From Candidatus Hydrogenedentota bacterium (lineage in GTDB: Bacteria > Hydrogenedentota > Hydrogenedentia > Hydrogenedentales > SLHB01), in NCBI GenBank assembly GCA_016215105.1, contig JACRLJ010000057.1, forward strand, positions 1-37,677: DNA of 37,677 bases. The letters run 5' to 3'. Below are positions 1 to 6,986 of the stretch, one piece after another (the first letter of the stretch is position 1; every line of letters begins with the position of its first letter). Position numbers and translations under genes: made by a program. The notes beneath the pieces were generated by a model. It was not told the origin of the DNA and did not search any database. It saw only the letters and a list, made by a program, of their open reading frames with translations.

Positions 1-1599
1 TTCATGGTCGAGACCTTGTTCTTGTGCACGCTGGACATCGCGCTGGGTGTCTTGGTGGCAGTGGTCCTGGCCGTGTTCACGGAATACGCCCAACGAACGG
101 TAATCATCCCTTCGTTGATGAAGTTCAAAGCGTATTGGGGTACCTCCGGCGCCGGTGGAAAGTCCATGGACCCGCGGGGTTGGAACATCAGTTACGGATT
201 GGTAGTGATCACGTCGCTGATCACCGCGGCAGTAACATTGGGCGCCGCGCTTGCCGCCAGCCTGCTTCCCGCGCGCGAGGCGTCGCGGATGCATGTGGTC
301 GAGTGTCTTCGCCGGCACTGGGAGATCCCTGCGAAGGCGCGCCGGTCCCGCTGGGCGCGAAGCCCATGGTTGCGGCCCATTCTAGACGACCCGGAACGAA
401 CCTGGTTGGCCGTGTCCACCTTGATGGTGGGGGTGGCCTTGATCGTCGTGCTGACCGCCGTAGGCGAATACAACCGCCTCGAGTCGAGCCACTGGCTGCG
501 CGCCGTGAGCTCGGACACGATTGACTTCCACATATGGCAGGGTGTCACCATGCCCTTCGAGCGGTATCCGCTGTTTGATCAGGCCTTCATCAACGAAGTG
601 AAGAAATGTCCGCACGTGAAAGACGTTTTCTACGCCTTCTCCTTTACGCGCGCATTCTATATCAAGGGCGGCAGGTTTACCCTGCGCTCACCGGCTATTA
701 CAGCGGACGAGGACTTCATGGAGCGGCATCGCTTGTGGGGAGTGGACGCTCTCAGCGGCGGCCTTCTCACGTTCTATCAGAATCTGGAGATGCTCGAAGG
801 AGAGGATCTTACGGCGGACGATATTGCCGCTGCCCGGCCTGTGTGCGTGCTGGACGAATACACTGCCAAATGTATGTACCCGGACGGGAATCCGGTGGGG
901 CAACCGTTCGCCGTCGATGGCCAGACCTTCACCGTGAAAGGGATCATCAAAGAGCCTAAGACCTACGGAGGCGAACAATGGAGCGGCGCCTACATTCCGC
1001 TGCCCTTTTCGCGCACGGTCATGAACAACGAAACCACGCAGGGGCTTTCGGCCCGAGTGTCCGACGCCTATCTCGCCCGGGACGAAATCGCCGAGCTCTA
1101 CGAAACCCGCTACGGAGTCGAACTCGAGCGCTCGAAGCAGTTCACCATGGTCGGCGAGGCCCAGGCCCAGAAGCGCCGCGAAGCGTGGTTCAACGCCGCC
1201 CTATTGGTCTCCCTGGCTGCGGGGGCCATGTTCGTCGGCGGCATCGGCATGATGAACATCATGCTGATCAGCATGACGGCGCGCACCCGCGAGATTGGCA
1301 CGCTCCGGGCGCTCGGAGCGACTCGGGCCGCCATCGTCGGCGAATTCCTCTTCGAGTCGGCGGTGCTGTCCGTCCTGGGGGGACTGATCGGAATCGCCGC
1401 CGGCATAGTCGCGACCACCTACGGCATGCCCATCCTCTACCAGATTTGGGGCCAAGACGAAGCCTGGCAAACCCAACTGAGTCTTCACTGGGCCGGCGTC
1501 GCGCTCGCCTTTGCGCTCCTCGTCGGCGTCGCCGCGACCCTCGGACCCGCCATCAAGGCCAGCTTCATCGCGCCGGTTGAAGCCCTGCGCGACGCGTAA
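1..1599 (+). CDS. FtsX/MacB-type ABC transporter permease, C-terminal part (5' end outside window)
   Basis: The frame is open at the window edge, so the true start lies upstream; 531 residues follow the first visible ATG. The protein looks like a tandem permease. The first part ends in a hydrophobic segment and an ASLLPAREASRMHVVECLR stretch, the usual end of an FtsX domain. A second unit then begins with a membrane segment near residues 135-155, followed by a periplasmic MacB-like domain of about 230 residues. It ends with the typical FtsX core (GGIGMMNIMLISMTARTREI, then TLRALGATRAAI) and closes PAIKASFIAPVEALRDA. Such permeases pair with an ABC ATPase and move lipoproteins, peptides or drugs, or transmit force across the envelope. 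The ATPase partner is not visible and may lie upstream. The family is secure; the substrate is unknown. Confidence 0.85.
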   Translation, partial: FMVETLFLCTLDIALGVLVAVVLAVFTEYAQRTVIIPSLMKFKAYWGTSGAGGKSMDPRGWNISYGLVVITSLITAAVTLGAALAASLLPAREASRMHVVECLRRHWEIPAKARRSRWARSPWLRPILDDPERTWLAVSTLMVGVALIVVLTAVGEYNRLESSHWLRAVSSDTIDFHIWQGVTMPFERYPLFDQAFINEVKKCPHVKDVFYAFSFTRAFYIKGGRFTLRSPAITADEDFMERHRLWGVDALSGGLLTFYQNLEMLEGEDLTADDIAAARPVCVLDEYTAKCMYPDGNPVGQPFAVDGQTFTVKGIIKEPKTYGGEQWSGAYIPLPFSRTVMNNETTQGLSARVSDAYLARDEIAELYETRYGVELERSKQFTMVGEAQAQKRREAWFNAALLVSLAAGAMFVGGIGMMNIMLISMTARTREIGTLRALGATRAAIVGEFLFESAVLSVLGGLIGIAAGIVATTYGMPILYQIWGQDEAWQTQLSLHWAGVALAFALLVGVAATLGPAIKASFIAPVEALRDA

Positions 1600-2185
1600 G
1601 CTTGGCCCGTCGCGGCGAACGACGAGAAAAGGCTGTTGAATGAGACTCTTGAACACGATCAGGGATTCAGGTCTTGCTTCCGCCACCGTTTCTGGGCAGG
1701 AGCCAGATCCTGTGTCGATAGGTTCATTGCAGCACAGGATAGGTCTCTTGTCCTCGTTCCCAAGTTGCACTTGGGAACGCACGTGCTCAAAAAGCTGCGC
1801 TTTGATTTGCCGTCGCCTTACCCGCTCCCGGCGCTACGTTACAACTCCGTGTGCGCCATTGGCTTAACCCCCGGCGCCCCTTGTTTCGAAAACCGCCCAA
1901 AACCCCTCTCAGCACAGCCCCAAGCCGAAACAGATGCCCTATAGTATAGAGGGGTCTTCCGGATCGCCCGGCAACACCCCCTCCGCGACCCGCCGCGCCC
2001 TTCGCGCGGTAAAGACGCTTTGGACTCCGTCTCGGCCACGCCCGGCGCCACATCAAGGAAACCGTCGAACAGTCCCATTTCCCGGATCGGCTTGACTACA
2101 CCAAGGCCGAGCGGCGAGAATCGCCCTGGCCGCTGGAGGGCGTCACTGTGGCCCTAGGCTTAGTTGAATGCACCTACTGTAGTAA
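1600..2185. other. Intergenic region with palindrome and possible coding relics
   Basis: No convincing gene was found. The stretch contains an 11-bp perfect hairpin (1755-1779) and a C-rich section around 1860-2010. Positions 2013-2189 are open without an ATG, and this frame ends in a TGA overlapping the ATG at 2186. It could be the tail of a decayed gene, but the translated sequence matches no family I recognise. Confidence 0.5.
1755..1779. repeat. Palindromic intergenic repeat (11-bp stem, TGC loop)
   Basis: CGTTCCCAAGT and ACTTGGGAACG form a perfect inverted repeat around a three-base loop TGC. Translated, such elements give spurious peptides of the type VPKLHLGT, which I recognise as common over-annotated ORFs in genomes rich in REP-like palindromes. 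One copy is seen here. It may be a REP-type element or a transcription attenuator; no T-run follows, so a terminator is unlikely. Confidence 0.7.
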
Positions 2186-2509
2186 ATGAGAATTGAAGCA
2201 CCTGAAATGAGCACGGAGACCAAGCGAAAAACGGGGACTGACTCGCTTTTCGGCAGTTTGAAAAACGTGTCTGTCCCTGCTTTTCGCGGCATTCGCGTCC
2301 AAGCACAAGACTCCGTCAGCACGACTCACCACACATACAACGCAGCGGAAAACGTAACCGTTATCAACGGGCGTCTCGCCAGAGTCGGTGGGCTCGGCGG
2401 AGCTGGTTTTGTGGACTCGGTCATGGGAGGAGCGGTCAAGCATGTCTATGATGAATACGTTGATCAGATGATGGGGCCTGACCCAGGATACAGTTGCTGG
2501 CCATGGTAA
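2186..2509 (+). CDS. Small protein of unknown function (107 aa)
   Basis: I do not recognise this protein. Its N-terminal half is polar (MSTETKRKTG and following). The middle is Thr/Val/Asn-rich, then comes a glycine-rich segment (GGLGGAGFVDSVMGGAV), and it ends YSCWPW. A second in-frame ATG at 2207 would give 100 residues and is an equally likely start; neither has a clear Shine-Dalgarno sequence. The next gene starts inside its last codons (ATG at 2503), which suggests translational coupling. Lying just upstream of an Rhs locus, it could be a small effector-like protein or the relic of an Rhs C-terminal tip, with the membrane gene after it as partner. That is inference from position only. 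Confidence 0.45.
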   Translation: MRIEAPEMSTETKRKTGTDSLFGSLKNVSVPAFRGIRVQAQDSVSTTHHTYNAAENVTVINGRLARVGGLGGAGFVDSVMGGAVKHVYDEYVDQMMGPDPGYSCWPW

Positions 2510-2889
2510 ATCGGTATGGTTTTGCGCTGCGGTTTCTCGAGCGACACGGACTGATGCTCGGGTATCAAGTGAAGAAGATGCCCGAGTTCAGATCGTTGCC
2601 TCGTCACGAGTACTTGAGGATGATCTCATGGTCAAGTGACCGATATCCGTCAGCTGCCTGGTGGCTGGAAGTGTGCGCCGCGCTAGCGTCACTCACGGTT
2701 TCTGTACCGCTGGCATTTATAGCAAGAGATGCGCTTGGCTGGGTTGTGATCAATGTGTTGACCGCACTGGCGATTGCCAGGAATCTGCGGATCTGGTATC
2801 TCAATTATCTTTACTTGACGACAGTGCTTCCGGGAACTCACGAGGGCGGCGAAGAAGGCAGCCACTCTCGTGAGGCGCCGATCGCGTGA
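2503..2889 (+). CDS. Small membrane protein of unknown function (128 aa)
   Basis: The reading frame is open from a TTG at 2494, but ATG 2503 is the better start and overlaps the end of the preceding small gene. The N-terminal ~50 residues are basic and soluble. Two hydrophobic segments follow, at about residues 50-75 (AAWWLEVCAALASLTVSVPL and on) and 80-100 (GWVVINVLTALAIA), and then a short polar tail. No family is recognised. Overlap with the gene before and a close second membrane gene after (2918) indicate a small operon of three. In Rhs and other polymorphic-toxin loci, two-pass membrane proteins of this size are often immunity proteins against membrane-acting toxins; that role is only a hypothesis here. 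Confidence 0.55.
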   Translation: MVNRYGFALRFLERHGLMLGYQVKKMPEFRSLPRHEYLRMISWSSDRYPSAAWWLEVCAALASLTVSVPLAFIARDALGWVVINVLTALAIARNLRIWYLNYLYLTTVLPGTHEGGEEGSHSREAPIA

Positions 2890-2917
2890 CCTCGCAACAT
2901 GTGATCGGACTTCGCGC

Positions 2918-3670
2918 ATGGTTGTAGAACTCCCGCAAACTACCGTTCTTCTCCTTCGGTTCTTTGCAGGCGCCGTTGCGGTGTTGTTCGGGGTATGCAC
3001 AATCGAAGGGCTCTGGAGTTGCGTTGATTTGAGCGCTCACGCATCCACGGAACCCCGGTTTTGGGTTAACTTGGCCAGTCTGCCTGTGGTCTTCCTATTG
3101 GGATGGGGCGGAATTGTGTTCGTGCTGTTCCACGCAAGGCGAAACGGGTGGTTTGCTGTGAGATTTGCGGTTTCTGAGACAGTGATTTCGCGCACGTTGC
3201 CGGACGGAACGTCCACCGAGGGCTCGTGGATGGATTTGGAGCGGGTGTCCCGCGCCGGACGTATTCTGCACTTCCGTGACGGCGCGAAGATAGCACTAGA
3301 GATATCAATGGCAGTTCCTTTGAGTGACTCGAAACTCAAGGCGATTCTGGCGTTTAGTGGCCGCGAGGAGGAGTTGACCCGTGTGCTCACGGCGCCGATA
3401 CGCAAGAACGTGATGACGACAAGGAAGGCCATCGTCCTCGCACTTAACGCAGTGCTACTGACAGTCTATATTTGCCGTCCCGCGCTTCCGAAGCTGGTGA
3501 CTATGTCGCGTAGCACGGAGGTGTTCGTTGCCGCCGCTTTGGGGTTGGCGCTGCTTGTTGGCATGTGCCTGGCCGCGTGGGTTCTATACGAAGGTCCCCT
3601 GGCAGATTACGAAGTAATGCCATTGGAGTCCAGCAGCAATCGGTCTCAGGACAACTGTGGCCAAACATAA
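2918..3670 (+). CDS. Membrane protein with a bacterial PH-like domain (250 aa)
   Basis: A GTG at 2870 would overlap the previous gene; ATG 2918 (MVVELPQTTVLLLR) gives a cleaner N-terminus with an immediate membrane segment, and I prefer it. There are about four hydrophobic segments, two near the N-terminus and two near the C-terminus. Between them lies a soluble region of about 110 residues whose strand pattern (RFAVSETVISRTLPDG, then SWMDLERVSRAGRILHFRDG) resembles YcxB-like/bacterial PH domains. Membrane helices flanking a PH-like fold are typical of small envelope proteins of unknown role. The gene follows the 128-aa membrane protein by 28 bases and stops three bases before the Rhs frame begins. 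The domain assignment is by pattern only; the function is unknown. Confidence 0.6.
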   Translation: MVVELPQTTVLLLRFFAGAVAVLFGVCTIEGLWSCVDLSAHASTEPRFWVNLASLPVVFLLGWGGIVFVLFHARRNGWFAVRFAVSETVISRTLPDGTSTEGSWMDLERVSRAGRILHFRDGAKIALEISMAVPLSDSKLKAILAFSGREEELTRVLTAPIRKNVMTTRKAIVLALNAVLLTVYICRPALPKLVTMSRSTEVFVAAALGLALLVGMCLAAWVLYEGPLADYEVMPLESSSNRSQDNCGQT

Positions 3671-3673
3671 CAG

Positions 3674-5014
3674 GTGGTGTATCCTACCTGGATGTGGCTG
3701 CGCCAGTTTGTCGGCGGGGTCATGACGGACTTCGGGACGTGGAGTAACACCAGTACGGCGGGATCGTGGTATGATTTGCGCATCGAGTGCGATGGGGCTA
3801 ACATCAATGTTTGGAAAGGCCCTAAAGGCGGGACAATGAGCCTGATCAAACAAGTTTCGACGTGTACCGTGACTACCTCGGACTCGCTGTGGTTCATTAC
3901 GGTGGACAGCCAGTGGAGTTTTGATAACATCCGGGTGCTATCCGATTCGCTGAGTTCGTCGGCGACGCTGGCGTATGACAATGCGAACGAGTTGACCTCG
4001 CGGACGGTGGACGGGTTGGCGACGGCGTATACGTATGACGATTCTGGCCGCATGACCGGGAAGACCATGGGGTCGTACACGGCCACCTACGGGTACAACT
4101 ACGGAGACAAGCTGACCTCGGTGACGAGCAATTTCCCGTGGGAGAGCGCGGTGACTTACGCCTACGGCGGGGACGGTAAACGCCGGTCGCGGACGGCGGG
4201 CGGGGTGACGGCGCAGTACAAGTGGGGCGCGGGCTTCGACCTCGTCAACGAAGAGACCAGCGCGGGCGCTTTGGCGCGGACCTACTATGGCCGCCTCGCC
4301 GACGTAGCCGGCACGGACCCGGCCACCGGCGCGTACCGCTACTACCACCACGACCACCTCGGCTCGACGCGCCGCGTGACCGACCAGTCCAAAGCCACCC
4401 TCGCCGCCTACGAATACACCCCCTACGGCGAAGACCTCTTCGCCTCTGGCCCCGCCGACGTGATGTACCGCTACGCGATGTTGGCAAGAGATAGCGCGAC
4501 GGGCCTCGATTTTGCGCCATTCCGCTACTACATGCCCGGCGCGGGCCGGTGGGCGTCGCGAGACCCGCTGGGGATGGTGGACGGGCCAAACGAATATGGT
4601 TACGGCATCGGCGCGCCGTCAATGTACTCCGATCCCACTGGAACGGTCGTGGAAACCATATGGGATATCGGGAACTTGTCGCTTGACGTAATCTGCGGGA
4701 ACTGGGGAGACGCGCTCTTTGATGGGGTTGCTGTGGCGATTCCTTTCCTTCCGGCTGGCGCAACTAAGCTGCCGAAATTCTTCAGGCCAAATTCGTTCCT
4801 GGGACGGATCTTCCACGAGAAAGGCGGTCTGGTCTATCCTGCGATTGCTTTCTACGACGAGGCAGGTGAGCAGTTGCTTCGAACAGACTGGGGGCCGGGG
4901 CACTGGGGTTTTGGTAAGGGCAGTACGCCTCACACTCACCTGAACCCGAACCTTCGACCTAATCAGGGACAAAAGACGTACATCGGGTCAATGTGGGACA
5001 AGCTATGTATCTAG
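3674..5014 (+). CDS. Rhs-repeat protein, 5'-truncated, with variable C-terminal toxin-like domain
   Basis: The frame opens at GTG 3674, three bases after the previous stop; ATG 3692 is another option. Neither gives a signal peptide or the long repeat shell of complete Rhs proteins, so this is a truncated or orphan copy. Residues ~1-95 resemble a fragment of a concanavalin/LamG-like domain (WYDLRIECDGANINVWKG, WSFDNIRVL). YD repeats follow (YTYDDSGRMTGKTMGSY), then the Rhs core: YHHDHLGSTRRVTD, YTPYGEDLF, FRYYMPGAGRWASRDPLG, and the closing SDPTG where the core ends. The last ~125 residues form a variable domain. It begins with a hydrophobic pre-toxin-like stretch (DALFDGVAVAIPFLPAGA) and ends with a His-rich section, HWGFGKGSTPHTHLNPN. 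I cannot assign that domain to a toxin family. A small candidate immunity gene follows 22 bases downstream. Confidence 0.85.
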   Translation: MVYPTWMWLRQFVGGVMTDFGTWSNTSTAGSWYDLRIECDGANINVWKGPKGGTMSLIKQVSTCTVTTSDSLWFITVDSQWSFDNIRVLSDSLSSSATLAYDNANELTSRTVDGLATAYTYDDSGRMTGKTMGSYTATYGYNYGDKLTSVTSNFPWESAVTYAYGGDGKRRSRTAGGVTAQYKWGAGFDLVNEETSAGALARTYYGRLADVAGTDPATGAYRYYHHDHLGSTRRVTDQSKATLAAYEYTPYGEDLFASGPADVMYRYAMLARDSATGLDFAPFRYYMPGAGRWASRDPLGMVDGPNEYGYGIGAPSMYSDPTGTVVETIWDIGNLSLDVICGNWGDALFDGVAVAIPFLPAGATKLPKFFRPNSFLGRIFHEKGGLVYPAIAFYDEAGEQLLRTDWGPGHWGFGKGSTPHTHLNPNLRPNQGQKTYIGSMWDKLCI

Positions 5015-5036
5015 AACCGAAAACTCCTTTGCGGCG

Positions 5037-5564
5037 ATGGCTCGCCATGCGACCGATGGCCTGACCGTGTACTATCCGTTTCACAACCTGACATCCTACG
5101 ACTTTTCGAGCATACCTGAATACTGGTTTTTCACGGTGGTGCAACCTGATCTCTCAAAAGGGGAGAAAGGGCAACTGGATGCTGCGCTAGTTATGGAAAC
5201 CGAGGACTACCGGCAGAATTATCGGATGTTACTGCGATTTACGGACGTTCGAGAGGTTATCATACGAGACTTGTCGCGGGGTGTTGACACTGATACCTTC
5301 GGTTTGCTGGATATTGAGTACCAACGAGATTGGGTTACTCCGGTGACCGGCGCTGAGATGGATGAAGTCTTCTTGCGGGCGGACGTGCGGTATCATTTTG
5401 GCGACCACCCGCTAGATCCCGAGTGTGCGATGTCCATGTTCGCGCGCGACGTAGAAGTACTGAGTATCGAGCTGATTACTGAGTGCATACCGGGACCGCT
5501 CCTGGCTCAGCCCAGGTATATTGAAATGCTTCGCCGGAACGGGCGGAGAGAGGAAGTCGGATGA
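5037..5564 (+). CDS. Candidate Rhs immunity protein, first paralogue (175 aa)
   Basis: It starts 22 bases after the Rhs stop codon, the usual place for the cognate immunity gene. The frame is open further upstream but lacks another ATG, so ATG 5037 is chosen. It is an acidic soluble protein with no signal or membrane segment. It is clearly paralogous to the gene at 6492-6986: both share a TDG(L/M)T start, a FTDVREV/FADVKEV block, HPLDPE/WPHDPE, and a nearly identical end (IPGPLLAQPRYIEMLRR versus VPGPILSQPKYVEMLRR). I recognise no named immunity family. The last codon overlaps an ATG (ATGA at 5561), which begins a 37-codon toxin-tail-like frame. Role as immunity is inferred from position, size and paralogy. 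Confidence 0.65.
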   Translation: MARHATDGLTVYYPFHNLTSYDFSSIPEYWFFTVVQPDLSKGEKGQLDAALVMETEDYRQNYRMLLRFTDVREVIIRDLSRGVDTDTFGLLDIEYQRDWVTPVTGAEMDEVFLRADVRYHFGDHPLDPECAMSMFARDVEVLSIELITECIPGPLLAQPRYIEMLRRNGRREEVG

Positions 5565-5674
5565 CGAAACAAATCAACTTTCACAATGATCCTCCCTATC
5601 ATGATTTCGCCCGCCCCCATATAGACCTTCAGACGTTACCGGGTGGGAAGAACGTCGGACGCTGGCCATGCTAA
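5561..5674 (+). pseudogene. 37-codon open frame, probable tail of a lost Rhs toxin
   Basis: The frame opens at an ATG overlapping the stop of the gene before (ATGA) and ends at TAA 5672-5674, 13 bases before the next candidate immunity gene. It encodes 37 residues, including HNDPPYHDFARPHIDLQTL and ending VGRWPC. The His/Pro-rich composition resembles the C-terminal end of nuclease-type toxin domains more than a free small protein. Read together with the gene after it, it looks like what remains of a toxin-immunity pair after the Rhs core and most of the toxin were lost. A genuine short coupled gene is possible. Confidence 0.4.
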
Positions 5675-5687
5675 TTGGAGGCAAATC

Positions 5688-6032
5688 GTGAGACTTCTGA
5701 ATGACGACACGAACTCACAGGTCTTCGATATATGCATCCTTCTTACACAAGAGGAGGCCGAAGCATTCGTCAGTTATTTGAGATTTGTCCTCGGTCTGGA
5801 CGAGGGAGAGGACATAGACACCTTTATCGAATCCGAATTCCGTGTCACCAACGATCCGGGTGCGAACAGCCACTGGCACATTTCAAGTTCCGACGATCGC
5901 GAAACGCGCGAAATAATGCCCATGCGTTACGAAATGTTGAGCGCCGAGCAGGATGGGTGGCATCCTCGGACGCTGCTCTTGATCAACGATGCCGCAGGCC
6001 GCCTGGATAATTTGGGACCGGAAACCCACTAA
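5688..6032 (+). CDS. Candidate orphan immunity protein (114 aa)
   Basis: The frame is open from 5643, but GTG 5688 has a good Shine-Dalgarno (GGAGG at 5677-5681, six-base spacing) and gives MRLLNDDTNSQVFDICILL, so it is chosen. The protein is small, acidic and soluble. Its pattern is a strand, a helix (TQEEAEAFVSYLRFVLG), acidic loops, then HWHISSSDD and a C-terminal GWHPRTLLLINDA. The next gene (6070) has the same order of elements: FVTRADALQFLDQLRDF, then RRIVLLKYD, then GWPAPFQKLILDD. They may be distant paralogues. No family is recognised. The preceding 37-codon frame would be the remnant of its toxin. Confidence 0.6.
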   Translation: MRLLNDDTNSQVFDICILLTQEEAEAFVSYLRFVLGLDEGEDIDTFIESEFRVTNDPGANSHWHISSSDDRETREIMPMRYEMLSAEQDGWHPRTLLLINDAAGRLDNLGPETH

Positions 6033-6069
6033 TCGACAGAGGCCAATGGCTTGATAGGATAACGGTACG

Positions 6070-6372
6070 ATGCGGATGGTAGACCTGCGCACAAAGAGGC
6101 AGATTACTGGGCTCAGTCTATTCGTGACCCGCGCCGACGCCTTGCAGTTTCTGGATCAGTTGCGGGACTTCAACGTTACACTGCCCGGACCGGAATCGCG
6201 CAGGACGCTTGTGGATTCAGGCGAGGACGAAGGCCAAGCGAACTACGCCACACGGAGAATCGTGCTCCTGAAATACGATTCTAAACGAGGTGGCGAGCAG
6301 GGCTGGCCGGCACCGTTCCAGAAGCTCATTCTGGATGACCCCGCAACTTTGCGTCAGGTGGATGTCGAATAG
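6070..6372 (+). CDS. Candidate orphan immunity protein (100 aa)
   Basis: ATG 6070 (MRMVDL) or ATG 6076 could be the start; the Shine-Dalgarno is weak. The protein is 100 residues, soluble, with a predicted helix at about 20-35 (RADALQFLDQLRDF), an acidic loop (SGEDEGQ), and a strand-rich end (RRIVLLKYD, LILDDPATLRQVD). Its layout resembles the 114-aa gene just upstream, suggesting a shared fold. It lies 37 bases after that gene, and its TAG stop is followed directly by ATG 6373, which opens an Rhs core fragment. No toxin remnant precedes it. It is probably an immunity gene kept after its toxin was deleted; that is inference. Confidence 0.55.
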   Translation: MRMVDLRTKRQITGLSLFVTRADALQFLDQLRDFNVTLPGPESRRTLVDSGEDEGQANYATRRIVLLKYDSKRGGEQGWPAPFQKLILDDPATLRQVDVE

Positions 6373-6501
6373 ATGGGGCGACAGTTGGAGTGTGAGATAG
6401 GCGCGGGCGCGTTGGCGCGGACCCACTACGGCCGCCTCGCCGACGTAGCCGGCACCGACCCGGCCTCCGGCGCGTGGACCGAGGAGGGAGTGTGGAGGTA
6501 G
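6373..6501 (+). pseudogene. Rhs core fragment
   Basis: Positions 6402-6475 match 4261-4334 of the Rhs gene with about five mismatches in 74 bases, and keep the same reading frame (AGALARTHYGRLADVAGTDP against AGALARTYYGRLADVAGTDP). Similarity stops abruptly at 6475, where the intact copy continues YRYYHHDHLGS. The frame here runs out at TAG 6499-6501. The fragment leads straight into a candidate immunity gene without the rest of the core or a toxin, as expected if a deletion removed everything between core and immunity gene. Confidence 0.8.
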
Positions 6502-6986
6502 ACACTGATGGAATGACGTGGTACGACTTTCATTTCTTGCGGGAGTACCACTTCTTCACCATGAGAAACGGGAGCGGTCCCGTGCAATCAGAGACTACCA
6601 ATGCCATTATCGTATTCGAGACTACGTCGTTTCGACCAAACGCTAGGATGTCACTATTCTTCGCTGACGTGAAAGAAGTTCTCGTAAGGCGCATGCCAGG
6701 ATATATCGACACCGAATCGTTCTTTCTGGTGGACATAGACGATGATCGAAAGTACGTTCCCCTGAGTAAACAGTGCATTACCGACGAAGAACGGGAACGA
6801 AGCGACATACGATTCCGCTTCGGTGAATGGCCCCACGATCCAGAATCGAACATGTTCTTTTACGCTTGGGACGTGGAGATTCTGTGTCTTGAATCAATTA
6901 CCGAGTACGTACCGGGACCGATTCTGTCCCAGCCCAAGTATGTGGAAATGTTACGCCGACACGAGCGGGTGGAAGAAGCAGGATGA
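6492..6986 (+). CDS. Candidate Rhs immunity protein, second paralogue (164 aa)
   Basis: Paralogue of the gene at 5037-5564. Three starts are possible: GTG 6474, GTG 6492 (purine-rich GAGGAGGGAG just before it) and ATG 6513 (GGAGGT 13 bases upstream). I chose 6492 because its N-terminus, VEVDTDGMTWY, aligns with HATDGLTVY of the paralogue. The protein is soluble and acidic. Conserved blocks are FADVKEVLVRR, a DxES/TF motif, the RFRFGEWPHDPE region, a W/RDVEIL block, and VPGPILSQPKYVEMLRR. It sits between two Rhs core fragments with no toxin. The divergence from the first paralogue is substantial, so this is an old duplication or an independently acquired cassette rather than a recent copy. Confidence 0.6.
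   Translation: MEVDTDGMTWYDFHFLREYHFFTMRNGSGPVQSETTNAIIVFETTSFRPNARMSLFFADVKEVLVRRMPGYIDTESFFLVDIDDDRKYVPLSKQCITDEERERSDIRFRFGEWPHDPESNMFFYAWDVEILCLESITEYVPGPILSQPKYVEMLRRHERVEEAG

Noticed and set aside
1839-2078. 79-codon minus-strand frame starting MGLFDGFLDVAPGV
   Set aside because: The beginning looks protein-like, but the rest is Arg/Gly-rich repeat-type translation, and no start signal is seen.
2450-5674. Similar C-terminal ends (SCWPW and GRWPC) of two small frames
   Set aside because: Only three to four residues match; too short to support a relation.
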